The notes beneath the pieces were generated by a model. That model made no database searches. It had not been told where the DNA came from and saw nothing but the letters and a program-made list of their open reading frames with translations. A DNA stretch of 64,000 nt from Calothrix sp. NIES-4101 (GTDB lineage: Bacteria; Cyanobacteriota; Cyanobacteriia; Cyanobacteriales; Nostocaceae), in assembly GCA_004296455.1 (NCBI GenBank), contig AP018280.1:5084001-5148000 (forward strand), in the 5' to 3' direction. The translations under genes were made by a program, and so were the position numbers. The number at the start of each line of letters is the position of its first letter. The first letter of the stretch is position 1. Positions 37,445-46,315 of the stretch are shown one piece after another.

Positions 37445-38323
37445 GTGAAGGCGAGGAAAATTAAATTGTTGAATGCATTCAAGGGAACTGCGAAAAAAGC
37501 GGTCAGACTAAAACGCTTTCTGCCAATCAGCGACAAAACCTGGGCAAAATTTGATTTATTGAGAACTCTCGTACGACGGGACTTAGAAGCGCGTTACAAA
37601 GGTTCTGTCTTAGGAAATCTTTGGCCTCTACTCAATCAATTAGCCCAACTACTAATTTATACTTACGTTTTTTCGGTTGTACTCAAAGTAAAGTTATCCC
37701 TAAAAGGTTTGCCTGAAAATAACTTTACCTTTGGCTTATGGTTATTTGCTGGACTTCTACCTTGGATTGCATTCAGTAATGGTTTAATTCAATCATCCAC
37801 CTCAATCGTTGGACAGCCCAACTTAGTTAAAAAAGTAGTCTTTCCTCTAGGGCTACTGCCACTTGTTCCAATTCTCTCAGCCTTTATCGAAAGTGCCTTT
37901 GGCTTAATCGTATTAATTATTTTTGTTGCCTTTACTTCCCACACCCTACACCCAACCTTGGCACTTTTACCCCTAATTTGGCTACCGCAACTACTATTAA
38001 CCGCAGGATTAGGTTACCTGGCAGCAGGATTTACTGTTTTTCTCCGGGATATCCCCCAAACAATTAGTGTATTATTAAATATTTGGATGTATGCTACCCC
38101 AATAATTTATCCAGCCTCAGCTATCCCCGAAGGGTGGCGAGATTGGGTATTCTGGTTAAATCCCTTAACTGCGATCGTTGAAGTCTACCGCGACTTAGTT
38201 ATCAATGGAGAGGTAACGCACTGGGGTGAATGGGGTGTCAGTTCCTTAATCGCCTTGGTAATTTTCTGTATTGGTTTGTGGTGTTATCGTCGTTTGCGCC
38301 CAGCTTTTGCAGATGTTCTGTAG
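37445..38323 (+). CDS. Polysaccharide ABC-2 exporter permease (Wzm type)
   Basis: This 292-residue inner-membrane permease has six predicted spans. The amphipathic N-terminal segment LLRTLVRRDLEARYKGSVLGNLWPLLNQL is the hallmark of the ABC-2 polysaccharide export family, with ANGxxP-like turns and NPLTAIVEVYRDLV near the C-terminus. With the ATP-binding protein downstream it would flip a completed lipid-linked glycan across the membrane. The listed start is GTG at 37445 with little ribosome-site support. It is the first intact gene of the polysaccharide locus. Confidence 0.9.
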   Translation: MKARKIKLLNAFKGTAKKAVRLKRFLPISDKTWAKFDLLRTLVRRDLEARYKGSVLGNLWPLLNQLAQLLIYTYVFSVVLKVKLSLKGLPENNFTFGLWLFAGLLPWIAFSNGLIQSSTSIVGQPNLVKKVVFPLGLLPLVPILSAFIESAFGLIVLIIFVAFTSHTLHPTLALLPLIWLPQLLLTAGLGYLAAGFTVFLRDIPQTISVLLNIWMYATPIIYPASAIPEGWRDWVFWLNPLTAIVEVYRDLVINGEVTHWGEWGVSSLIALVIFCIGLWCYRRLRPAFADVL

Positions 38324-38504
38324 TTTTGCAATACTCACAAAAACAAGGTGTTGAGATATGTAGCTTGGTTTAAGGAGATAATTCAGTTAAAAATCAGATG
38401 CTATATTTGATAATTATATTTAGTATATTCAGTTTTTTCTAGAGATAGTATTGTAGACTTTGTGTTTTAAAGTGTGTGAGAGTTTGAGGATTGATGGCGA
38501 AGGT

Positions 38505-39899
38505 ATGGGAGAAGAAATAGCAATTTCACTCAAGAATGTATCAAAATGCTTTAAGCGTTATAACCATCCAGTAGATAGGCTTCAGGAAATATTATTACCT
38601 GGTAAAAATAGAAGCGAGGAATTTTGGGCACTACGAGATATCGAGCTTGAGATTCCGCGAGGAGAAACAGTTGGAATTGTTGGACGTAATGGTTCGGGGA
38701 AAAGCACATTACTACAAATTATAGCAGGAACACTGACACCTACTACCGGGGAAGTAAAAGTAAATGGTCGAGTTTCAGCTTTATTAGAATTAGGCAGTGG
38801 TTTTAACCCAGAGTTTACTGGGCGGCAAAATGTATTTTTTAATGGGCGACTGTTAGGATTAAGTCAAAAAGAGATAGAAGACAAATTTGATGAAATCGCT
38901 TCATTTGCTGATATTGGTGACTTTATTGATGAGCCTGTTAAGACATATTCAAGCGGCATGTTTGTACGTTTAGCTTTTGCTGTCGCTATTAATGTTGATC
39001 CAGAAATTCTGATAGTTGATGAAGCTTTATCCGTTGGTGATGGCGTTTTTGTACATCGCTGTATGGCAAAAATCAAAGATTTTCAAGATTCTAACGGTAC
39101 AATTTTATTTGTTTCCCATGATCTTGGTTCGGTAAATCGCCTTTGTTCGAGTTGCTATTGGTTAAACAATTCTCGAATCGTCGAAAAAGGTAGTCCAGTA
39201 GATGTTAGTAAATCATATCAAGCATGGGTGTATGAAAAGATAAATGAAGGAATGAAAAAAAAATCAGATGCTGCCTGTAATTTTGTGATTAATGCAGAAA
39301 ATCTCACAACTTCACAATTAGAAGACAATTCCCAAAATAAAACATCAGAAGATTTAGGAATAAGTATAAATCCTTTTAATAACCAAAAATACCTTTATTT
39401 CCCTAGTACAAAAAGATTTGGCACCGGACGCTGTGAAATTCTAAGTTTAGAAATCCAGAATAATGAAGGAAAAAACACTGGGTTTGTTATGCCTGATGAC
39501 ACCTTAACAATCAAAACAAAAATTCTCAGTCATGATCAAGTTAAAAATCCACTCTTTGGCATTATGTTATATGACCGATTGAGAACTGCGATCGCCGGAT
39601 GGAATACGACTCAATACAAGCATAAATTATCTCAGTTTGAAAAAGGAGAAATTATTTGCGTGACTTTTGAAATCAAATGGCCACATATTAAAAGTGATAC
39701 TTATTCACTAGAGCCAGCGATCGCAGATGGAAGCCAAGACAGCCACGAAATGATTGATTGGGTACAAGCATCTATTGCCCTACAATCAGGAGTGACAGAT
39801 TTAACCTTTGGTTTTATTAGGTTTACTGATGTAACAGTTTCACATAGCGTTAATGTACCGGTACTGAACGAAGTATTAAGTAATACTTTATCAACATGA
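38505..39899 (+). CDS. Polysaccharide ABC exporter ATPase with carbohydrate-binding domain (Wzt type)
   Basis: I chose the ATG at 38505 (MGEEIAISLK); the longer frame starts with a TTG at 38460. The 464-residue protein has Walker A GRNGSGKS (60-67), signature YSSGMFVRLAFA and Walker B EILIVDEALSVGD. A C-terminal domain of about 180 residues (from about 285, FPSTKRFGTGRCEILSLEI) matches Wzt_C. In O9a-type systems Wzt_C binds the modified non-reducing end of the glycan, so export waits for chain capping. That C-terminal domain, followed by methyltransferase genes, points to a capped polymer (inference). Its stop overlaps the next start by four bases. Confidence 0.92.
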   Translation: MGEEIAISLKNVSKCFKRYNHPVDRLQEILLPGKNRSEEFWALRDIELEIPRGETVGIVGRNGSGKSTLLQIIAGTLTPTTGEVKVNGRVSALLELGSGFNPEFTGRQNVFFNGRLLGLSQKEIEDKFDEIASFADIGDFIDEPVKTYSSGMFVRLAFAVAINVDPEILIVDEALSVGDGVFVHRCMAKIKDFQDSNGTILFVSHDLGSVNRLCSSCYWLNNSRIVEKGSPVDVSKSYQAWVYEKINEGMKKKSDAACNFVINAENLTTSQLEDNSQNKTSEDLGISINPFNNQKYLYFPSTKRFGTGRCEILSLEIQNNEGKNTGFVMPDDTLTIKTKILSHDQVKNPLFGIMLYDRLRTAIAGWNTTQYKHKLSQFEKGEIICVTFEIKWPHIKSDTYSLEPAIADGSQDSHEMIDWVQASIALQSGVTDLTFGFIRFTDVTVSHSVNVPVLNEVLSNTLST

Positions 39900-40576
39900 T
39901 GATTTGTAATTGTTGCGGTTCCACTCATTTTCAACATCAAGATGTTCTTTGGGAAGAATTGATAGTTGAATGGAGGATATCAAATTATGAAGTTGACTAT
40001 ATTAATCAACAACAAGGTTACCATTGTCAAAATTGCCACTCGAATTTGCGTTCAAACGTATTAGCTTTGTCAATTATGAGAAGCTACAGTTATCAAGGAT
40101 TATTTCAAGATTTTGTAAAAGAGAAAAAAAAACAAGATTTACAAGTATTAGAAGTTAACGAGGCTGGCAGCTTAACACAATTTTTGAGGCAAATGCCAGG
40201 TCATCAGTTAAAGATGTACCCGGAAGTAGATATGATGAATATGAGTTTTGCAGATATGACTTTTGATTTAGTTGTTCATTCAGATGTTTTAGAACATATA
40301 AAGTATCCAATTAGAGCGTTATCCGAGTGTTACAGAATTTTGAAGCCAGGAGGATATTGTGCTTTTACAGTGCCAATGATTATTGAACGATTAACAAACT
40401 CAAGGCAAGGTATGCCGCCTAGCTATCATGGTTCGGGAGATAACAAAGAGGATTACTTAGTTTATACAGAATATGGTAGTGATGCTTGGAAGCAAGTAAT
40501 ACAAGCAGGATTTCAAGAATGCCGAATTTTTTCGATTAATTATCCTGCGGCTCAGGCATTAGTAGCAGTAAAGTAA
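39896..40576 (+). CDS. SAM-dependent methyltransferase with N-terminal Cys cluster
   Basis: This 226-residue protein overlaps the Wzt stop by four bases, so it is translationally coupled. The N-terminus has MICNCCGS and CQNCHSN, a likely zinc ribbon seen in polysaccharide-locus methyltransferases. The Rossmann part shows FDLVVHSDVLEHIKYPIRALSECYRILKPGG, the motif II/III region of class I methyltransferases. The glycine-rich motif I is degenerate (VLEVNEAGSL), so activity is uncertain. It would act on a sugar or the glycan end. Confidence 0.75.
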   Translation: MMICNCCGSTHFQHQDVLWEELIVEWRISNYEVDYINQQQGYHCQNCHSNLRSNVLALSIMRSYSYQGLFQDFVKEKKKQDLQVLEVNEAGSLTQFLRQMPGHQLKMYPEVDMMNMSFADMTFDLVVHSDVLEHIKYPIRALSECYRILKPGGYCAFTVPMIIERLTNSRQGMPPSYHGSGDNKEDYLVYTEYGSDAWKQVIQAGFQECRIFSINYPAAQALVAVK

Positions 40577-40600
40577 TATCAACAAACCATCTTGGAAAGT

Positions 40601-41587
40601 ATGGAATTTACAGGCGAAAGATATATCCCTTCAGTTGGCGGGAAAATCAAGTACGAACATTTACACCGTTATGCGATATGTTTAGACTTTGTTAGTCAGA
40701 AAGCTGTATTAGATATAGCTTCAGGTGAAGGGTACGGTTCCGCTTTGTTAGCCAATGTTGCCGCATCAGTTATTGGGGTTGATATTGATAGTGAATCCAT
40801 TGACTATGCGAAAGCACAATATGCTAATCATCATAATTTACAATTTCTCGTTGGCTCTTGTGAATCCATTCCATTGCCAGATAAGTCAGTAGATGTAGTT
40901 ACATCTTTTGAGACACTGGAGCATCATAATCATCACGAAGAAATGATGCAAGAAATTAAAAGAGTCTTAAAACCTGATGGAATATTAATTATTTCTTCTC
41001 CAAATAAATTAGCTTATTCTGATGAAGCAAATTATTCCAATCCATTTCATGTCAAAGAATTATATTACGAAGAATTAGTTGACTTGTTAAGCAGATATTT
41101 TAATCATAATAAGTTTTATGGCCAAAAAATGACATCTAGCTCATTTTTGCTGCCATTAATAAAAACAGAAGCAATAAGTCTTACAGCGTTTACAGGAAGT
41201 GACAATTATGTGGAAAAAAGAATTTGTAGCTCTCAATCACCAGACTATTTTATTGTTGTATGTTCTGATGTAGCTGATGCAGTAAAGCCTTGTCTTACTT
41301 CTTTATATGTAGATGATTCCGAAGATTTATTCAAAACTTTTGAAATGGGCTGGATTCATGAAGGAGAAAAGTCACGGAATTATCTATTACAGCAACAGAA
41401 AACTCAGCTTGAATTAGAAAAAAAAGAGCAGCAACTGCATGATACTTTAGCGGAGTCTCAGAAAAAAACTTATCAATATCAGAAAGAGTTGGGATATTTA
41501 AGAGAAAAAATAGTAGAGATGGAGAATAGCAAATTTTGGAAGTTAAGAGAAATCTGGTTTTCATTTCAGAGAATAATGAAAAAATAG
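40601..41587 (+). CDS. SAM-dependent methyltransferase with C-terminal coiled coil
   Basis: The ATG at 40601 (MEFTGERYIPSVGGK) is preferred over a TTG at 40592. The 328-residue protein has motif I VLDIASGEGYGSALLA, acidic motif VIGVDIDSESIDYA and SFETLEHHNHHEEMMQEIKRVLKPDG. After the methyltransferase domain, a coiled coil (about 260-305, QQKTQLELEKKEQQLHDTL) leads to a basic-aromatic tail ENSKFWKLREIW. The same tail ends the GT2 protein starting at 42653. This architecture recalls WbdD, the O-antigen capping enzyme whose coiled coil sets chain length, although the kinase domain of WbdD is absent. Confidence 0.85.
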   Translation: MEFTGERYIPSVGGKIKYEHLHRYAICLDFVSQKAVLDIASGEGYGSALLANVAASVIGVDIDSESIDYAKAQYANHHNLQFLVGSCESIPLPDKSVDVVTSFETLEHHNHHEEMMQEIKRVLKPDGILIISSPNKLAYSDEANYSNPFHVKELYYEELVDLLSRYFNHNKFYGQKMTSSSFLLPLIKTEAISLTAFTGSDNYVEKRICSSQSPDYFIVVCSDVADAVKPCLTSLYVDDSEDLFKTFEMGWIHEGEKSRNYLLQQQKTQLELEKKEQQLHDTLAESQKKTYQYQKELGYLREKIVEMENSKFWKLREIWFSFQRIMKK

Positions 41588-41680
41588 TGGAATATAAATA
41601 ATTTATCAAAAGTACATTTCAATAATTACCTTATCAGTAATAATTTTGCATATTTTAGGAGAAAAGCTAGGAATATTGGA

Positions 41681-42616
41681 ATGCAAAGTATCACACATGT
41701 AAGATTATTTATCACAAATTTAGGCAATCATTTTATGATTGAGATTGCTAATATATTTGCTGAGGGCTTTATAAATAACTCTATTTCAGTAGAAATTTTA
41801 GCTGATGAATTGCCATCTGATTGTTGTGAAGAAAATATCATCCAGATTATTGTAGCTCCTCATGAATTTTATCCTTTGTTCCTAGAAAAAAAATGTTCAT
41901 CATCAGATGAAATATTAAAATTTACTACACAATGTTATTTATTAAATGTTGAACAACCTGGTAGCCCTTGGTTTGAAATTGCATTTGCATACTCTCAATA
42001 TGCTAAAGGTGTGTTTGATATTAACCAACAAGGTATAGATGAATTTAATCAGCGTAATATTAATGCTATCCACCTACCCTTAGGTTACGCCTCTTTTCTT
42101 GAGACAAAGGAAAGCTTGGAAAAACAATCAAAAAAAGTAGATATTTTATTTTTAGGAACAAATTCCCCAAAGCGAGACTTGTTTTTATCAAAAAACTCAG
42201 ATTTTTTAAATAAATATAATTGCCGACTCATTATTGTCAGACTTGATCAGCCAAGATTGTTGACAACGCCTGGATTTTATGCTGATGAAGAACGTAATTC
42301 TTTAATAAGTTCTAGTAAAATTATACTTAATATTCATTTTGCTGATAGAACATATTTTGAATGGCATAGGGCATTAATAGCAATGGCAAATCATTGTTTA
42401 TTTATTTCTGAAAACAGCGATTATATTTACCCCTTGACTAACCGAGAACATATGGTAGTCACTGATCTAAATAATATAATATTTGAATGCGAGTATTATC
42501 TTCAGCATGAAACAGAAAGAAGAAAAATAGTTCAGCAAGCTTATGAGTTTGTCACAAAAAATTGGAATTCTAAAATCATTTGCAAATTACTTTTAGATAA
42601 ACTTAAAGTAAACTAA
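41681..42616 (+). CDS. Probable glycosyltransferase-like protein (GT-B, CgeB-like)
   Basis: This 311-residue protein is not firmly recognised. It has VDILFLGTNSPKRDLFLSKN, a GT-B C-terminal domain start, then SSKIILNIHFADRTYFEWHRALIAMANHCLFISE and HMVVTDLNNIIFECEYYLQH. This is the layout of the CgeB/YkvP-like glycosyltransferase C-terminal domain, where a name like Glyco_trans_1_2 is often given. The N-terminal half is divergent. AT content is high. The position between methyltransferase and GT2 genes supports a glycan role. AGGAGAAAAG (41657-41666) is a possible but distant ribosome site. Confidence 0.6.
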   Translation: MQSITHVRLFITNLGNHFMIEIANIFAEGFINNSISVEILADELPSDCCEENIIQIIVAPHEFYPLFLEKKCSSSDEILKFTTQCYLLNVEQPGSPWFEIAFAYSQYAKGVFDINQQGIDEFNQRNINAIHLPLGYASFLETKESLEKQSKKVDILFLGTNSPKRDLFLSKNSDFLNKYNCRLIIVRLDQPRLLTTPGFYADEERNSLISSSKIILNIHFADRTYFEWHRALIAMANHCLFISENSDYIYPLTNREHMVVTDLNNIIFECEYYLQHETERRKIVQQAYEFVTKNWNSKIICKLLLDKLKVN

Positions 42617-42652
42617 ATTAATACATTTTTGGAGAGAAGAGATTGTAACCTG

Positions 42653-43807
42653 ATGGAAGATTTTGACTTTGTTGTGAAAAAAAATTTCATGCTCACCAAA
42701 TTAGAAATGTCAAAAATGTGTGAGCATTTAGGTAAACAAGCATGGGAAATAGTTCCTAATTCTGCATATGAAAGATGTTTTAATTCAAGCATCTCTATTA
42801 TTATTTCTCTTTATAATTACTCCAGATATATATATGAATGCCTAGATAGTGTTTGCGCCTCTCAAATCAATAATATCCCTGGAGGTATTGAAATTATCGT
42901 TGTTGATGATTGCTCTAATGATAGTTCTTTTAATTTAGTTTATGAGTATCTTAAAGAAAAATCTAATATCCCCATCTGTTTGGTTAAAAAAGTTTTTAAT
43001 ACAGGTTTGGCAGATACAAGAAATGTTGGTCTGAACATTGCACGTTCACCTTATATATTTATTTTGGATGCGGATAATTGGATATATCCAAATTGCTTAT
43101 CTATTCTTTTTGAAGAAATAAATTCGTCATCTTATGCATCTGTTTATGGCATTATCAATAAATTCGACAACCAAACAAAAGAATATATAGGGTTGATTTC
43201 TCAATGGGAATGGGATGTAAGTGAGCTAGTTCGAGGTCCCTATATTGATGCAATGGCGATGTTCAATAGGGATGCGGTTATAAAGGTTGGTGGTTATTCA
43301 ACAGAATTAATGGCTATTGGTTGGAGTGGTTGGGAAGATTATGATCTATGGTTAAAGCTAGCACAAGCTAATTACTCGTGTAAGTTGGTTCCTCAAATTT
43401 TAAGTGCTTACAGAGTTCATTCCCAGTCAATGATAAATATTACAAACCAGTATGTAGTACCATTAGCAAAGCACTTTACTAAAAAGTTCTCGAGTCTGCT
43501 TAATAAATATTCTGATCTTGATACCGTTTTTGGATTATCTCGTAGTGGCTTGCTTCACATAAATAATCAACCTATCCCTACTCACCAATCTACTGATTTA
43601 GTTGAGAAAGTTCAGCTAAATCAAACTCAAGCAGAATTAGCGCAAACCCACTCACAATTACAGCAAACTCAAGCAGAATTAGCGCAAACCCACTCACAAT
43701 TACAGCAAACTCAATCCAAAATTGTGGCGATTGAAAACAGTAAATTATGGAAAATTAGAAAAGTTTTGGTCTTTATAGAGACAAATCTTCGGATTGGAAA
43801 AATTTAG
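42653..43807 (+). CDS. Glycosyltransferase family 2 with C-terminal coiled coil
   Basis: The ATG at 42653 (MEDFDFVVKK) is chosen; GGAGAGAAGAG lies 12 bases upstream. The 384-residue protein has the GT2 core SIIISLYNYSRYIYECLDSV, EIIVVDDCSND, NTGLADTRNVGL and the DxD-like ILDADNW, with WEDYDLWLKLA on the acceptor side. A Gln/Thr-rich coiled coil (about 322-355) contains two exact copies of QTQAELAQTHSQLQ and ends in the tail ENSKLWKIRKVL, matching the tail of the upstream methyltransferase. The 42-bp repeat behind the coiled coil is identical at DNA level. Confidence 0.87.
   Translation: MEDFDFVVKKNFMLTKLEMSKMCEHLGKQAWEIVPNSAYERCFNSSISIIISLYNYSRYIYECLDSVCASQINNIPGGIEIIVVDDCSNDSSFNLVYEYLKEKSNIPICLVKKVFNTGLADTRNVGLNIARSPYIFILDADNWIYPNCLSILFEEINSSSYASVYGIINKFDNQTKEYIGLISQWEWDVSELVRGPYIDAMAMFNRDAVIKVGGYSTELMAIGWSGWEDYDLWLKLAQANYSCKLVPQILSAYRVHSQSMINITNQYVVPLAKHFTKKFSSLLNKYSDLDTVFGLSRSGLLHINNQPIPTHQSTDLVEKVQLNQTQAELAQTHSQLQQTQAELAQTHSQLQQTQSKIVAIENSKLWKIRKVLVFIETNLRIGKI
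43622..43705. repeat. Perfect 42-bp tandem duplication in the GT2 coiled coil
   Basis: Two identical 42-bp units (43622-43663 and 43664-43705) encode 14 residues each, two heptads of a coiled coil. A third partial unit (CAAACTCAA) follows. Being a multiple of three and of seven residues, copy-number change would lengthen or shorten the coiled coil without breaking frame or heptad phase. Confidence 0.95.
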
Positions 43808-43903
43808 TCACTTAAAGTTGAGTGTGTAAATTTAAGTTATTATAAGCAATGATGCTTTACTGTAAGACTAATTCCCGCCTATGTCATATAAAGGTATATT
43901 TAG

Positions 43904-45184
43904 ATGAATGCACAAATAAATCAAATATTACAACTTGTAAAAACGAAATTTTTTAAGCCTATTAAAAATCAAATTAAATCAATTTTGTTCAAGACTAATA
44001 GATATACAATTAATACTACTTCAGATAGTATTAACTTAAAGTCTAGTATACCTGTTACAAAACCCACAAAAAAAGTGATGATGCTGTTGTGGCCTTTCAT
44101 TGCAGTAGGTGGAGCAGAAAATCTCACTTTAAGTATACTTAAAGAACCTCGAATTCTGAGCAAGTTCGATTACATCAATGTTTGCTTACTAGAACCATCA
44201 GATTCTCTTGGAGATTTATCACCAGCTTTTGAAGAGATATCTTGCGCTTTTTACAAAGCTGAGAACTTTCAAGATACAAGATATATTAACGCTTATATTG
44301 AATATCTCTTAGAATATTACAAAGTAGATGTTCTTTTTATCCCTAATGGCACTACAGTCTTCTACGATTCAGTCCAAGTAATTAAGGAGAAGTTTCCATC
44401 ATTGAGGATTGTCAATCAAGTCTATGACCATGAAGAAGGATGGATAAGACACTACGATATCTCAAAAGCAGCCGCCATCGACTTTCATGTTGCTCCCAAT
44501 TTGCAGATTCGGGAAAAATATATGAGCTATCAAGTTCCTAGTAACAGAGCGCCTTTAATATATCATGGCATTGATTTAGAAGTCTACAACCCCGATAAAT
44601 TATTATCGGCAAATTTAACAGCTATAAAACACAAATTAGAACTGCCAGAAAACAAAATAATTATTACTTTTGCTGCTAGAATTCATCCACAAAAGAGACC
44701 AATGGATTTTGTGGAAATAGCCAAACAGTTTTCTCCTGATAGTAGATTTCATTTTCTAATGGTAGGAGATGGTGAGATGGCTGCAAAAGTGCAATTAGAA
44801 ATTGACTCCATGAAAATTTCTAACATCACTAAATTAGGTTTTTATAAACCTATTCAAGATATTTATCTATGTACAGACATTTTAGTAGTCACATCAGAGT
44901 ATGAAGGGCTTCCATTAGTTGTACTTCAATCATCATCTATGGGAATTCCAATTGTTTCAACTTCTGTTGGTGCAATTCCTGATGTTATTAAAAATAATGA
45001 AAATGGGTTTCTCGTAAATCAAATTGGAGACTTAGATTTATTTAATTACTACATCCAAAAATTAGCTAATAATCTTGAAGACTTTAAGTCTAGAAGTAAA
45101 AGTAACTATATAGAATTGTCTCATCGTTTTAGTTTAGAGAAAATGTGCGAGAGTTATTTAGAAGTATTTGAAGGTAAACTATGA
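43904..45184 (+). CDS. Glycosyltransferase family 4 (GT-B)
   Basis: This 426-residue GT4 protein has a basic N-terminal segment (about 1-50) and then KVMMLLWPFIAVGGAENLTL. The donor domain starts IIITFAARIHPQKRP, and EYEGLPLVVLQSSSMGIPIV is the E-x7-E-like signature. The second glutamate position reads Gln (LQSSS rather than LEA), a substitution also found in some active GT4 enzymes. It shares a four-base ATGA overlap with the next GT2 gene, indicating an operon. Donor and acceptor are unknown. Confidence 0.85.
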   Translation: MNAQINQILQLVKTKFFKPIKNQIKSILFKTNRYTINTTSDSINLKSSIPVTKPTKKVMMLLWPFIAVGGAENLTLSILKEPRILSKFDYINVCLLEPSDSLGDLSPAFEEISCAFYKAENFQDTRYINAYIEYLLEYYKVDVLFIPNGTTVFYDSVQVIKEKFPSLRIVNQVYDHEEGWIRHYDISKAAAIDFHVAPNLQIREKYMSYQVPSNRAPLIYHGIDLEVYNPDKLLSANLTAIKHKLELPENKIIITFAARIHPQKRPMDFVEIAKQFSPDSRFHFLMVGDGEMAAKVQLEIDSMKISNITKLGFYKPIQDIYLCTDILVVTSEYEGLPLVVLQSSSMGIPIVSTSVGAIPDVIKNNENGFLVNQIGDLDLFNYYIQKLANNLEDFKSRSKSNYIELSHRFSLEKMCESYLEVFEGKL

Positions 45185-46254
45185 ATCCAAAAGTTTCAAT
45201 TATTATTCCTTCATACAACCACAGTAAATATATTATACAAACACTTAATAGCGTTTGTAATCAAACATATGAAAACCTAGAAATAATAGTTATAGATGAC
45301 GGTTCTTCCGATGATTCTGCCAAGCTTATCTCTGAATTTTCAGACCCCAGACTATTGTTCATACAACAAAATAATCAGGGGGCACATGCAACTATTAATC
45401 GCGGATTATCAATGGCATCTGGTGACTATATCGCCATATTAAATTCTGATGATCTGTATATGAAAAATAGAATACAGACATGTTTAAATATAGCTACAAA
45501 CATAAATAAAGATTCAATGATTACTTCCTATATAGAAGTTGTTGATTCTAACGGACAAGCATTAGGGATAAAAGAAGGGTACAAGAATATGTTTCCCTAT
45601 CAACCTCTTTATCCAGAGAAAACTTTTATTACAACTGATGATCCAATTAAGAATTTATTAATGTTTAACTATATAGCAACAACCTCTAACTTTTTTTGTC
45701 ACAAGTCAATAATAGATAAAATAGGTGAGTTTTCTCCTTTAAGATATGTTCATGATTGGGATTATTTCTTACGTATTGCTGAATATTTTCCTATACATAT
45801 TATTAATCAACCATTATTACAATATAGAGTTCATCAAAACAACACAATAAGTGAAAATAAGTCAAGAATGATATTAGAAATATGCTGGACAATTGCAAGA
45901 AATCATCAAAATATAGTTAAGAGTTTGACTAGCAATATGGAATCTGAGCAAGAACAGTTTGATTTTTTCTATCAACTTTTCTATTCTCTTGAGGCTTTCA
46001 ATTGTGAGAAACTTCTTCTTACCTTGATATTTATGTTTAATTCTAGCCAGTCATTATCATTCGCAATGGATGATATGTTAGATCCTCAACATCCACTTCA
46101 TTATCAATTTTCTATGGAGATTGAAAATCAAGTAATGCAAAAAGAAAATGGTAAATTTAAATCAAGTAATACAGGTAATATAAATGATAAATTTAATCTT
46201 TTAGTTTCTTTGATGAAGAAACTAAAAATTTTCAAACAAGGAACGAATAATTAA
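45181..46254 (+). CDS. Glycosyltransferase family 2
   Basis: This 357-residue GT-A enzyme has VSIIIPSYNHSKYIIQTLNSVCNQ, IIVIDDGSSDDSAKLI, NQGAHATINRGL, a DxD-type LNSDDLY and VHDWDYFLRIAEYFP near the acceptor side. The C-terminal about 120 residues are not recognised. It is translationally coupled to the GT4 gene upstream. Codon use is strongly AT-biased, as in its neighbours. Confidence 0.87.
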   Translation: MNPKVSIIIPSYNHSKYIIQTLNSVCNQTYENLEIIVIDDGSSDDSAKLISEFSDPRLLFIQQNNQGAHATINRGLSMASGDYIAILNSDDLYMKNRIQTCLNIATNINKDSMITSYIEVVDSNGQALGIKEGYKNMFPYQPLYPEKTFITTDDPIKNLLMFNYIATTSNFFCHKSIIDKIGEFSPLRYVHDWDYFLRIAEYFPIHIINQPLLQYRVHQNNTISENKSRMILEICWTIARNHQNIVKSLTSNMESEQEQFDFFYQLFYSLEAFNCEKLLLTLIFMFNSSQSLSFAMDDMLDPQHPLHYQFSMEIENQVMQKENGKFKSSNTGNINDKFNLLVSLMKKLKIFKQGTNN

Positions 46255-46315
46255 TTTCATTATCAAGTCTGAATTTTATTTTAGAACATTTGTCTCTCTC
46301 ATTACTCAATAAAGT

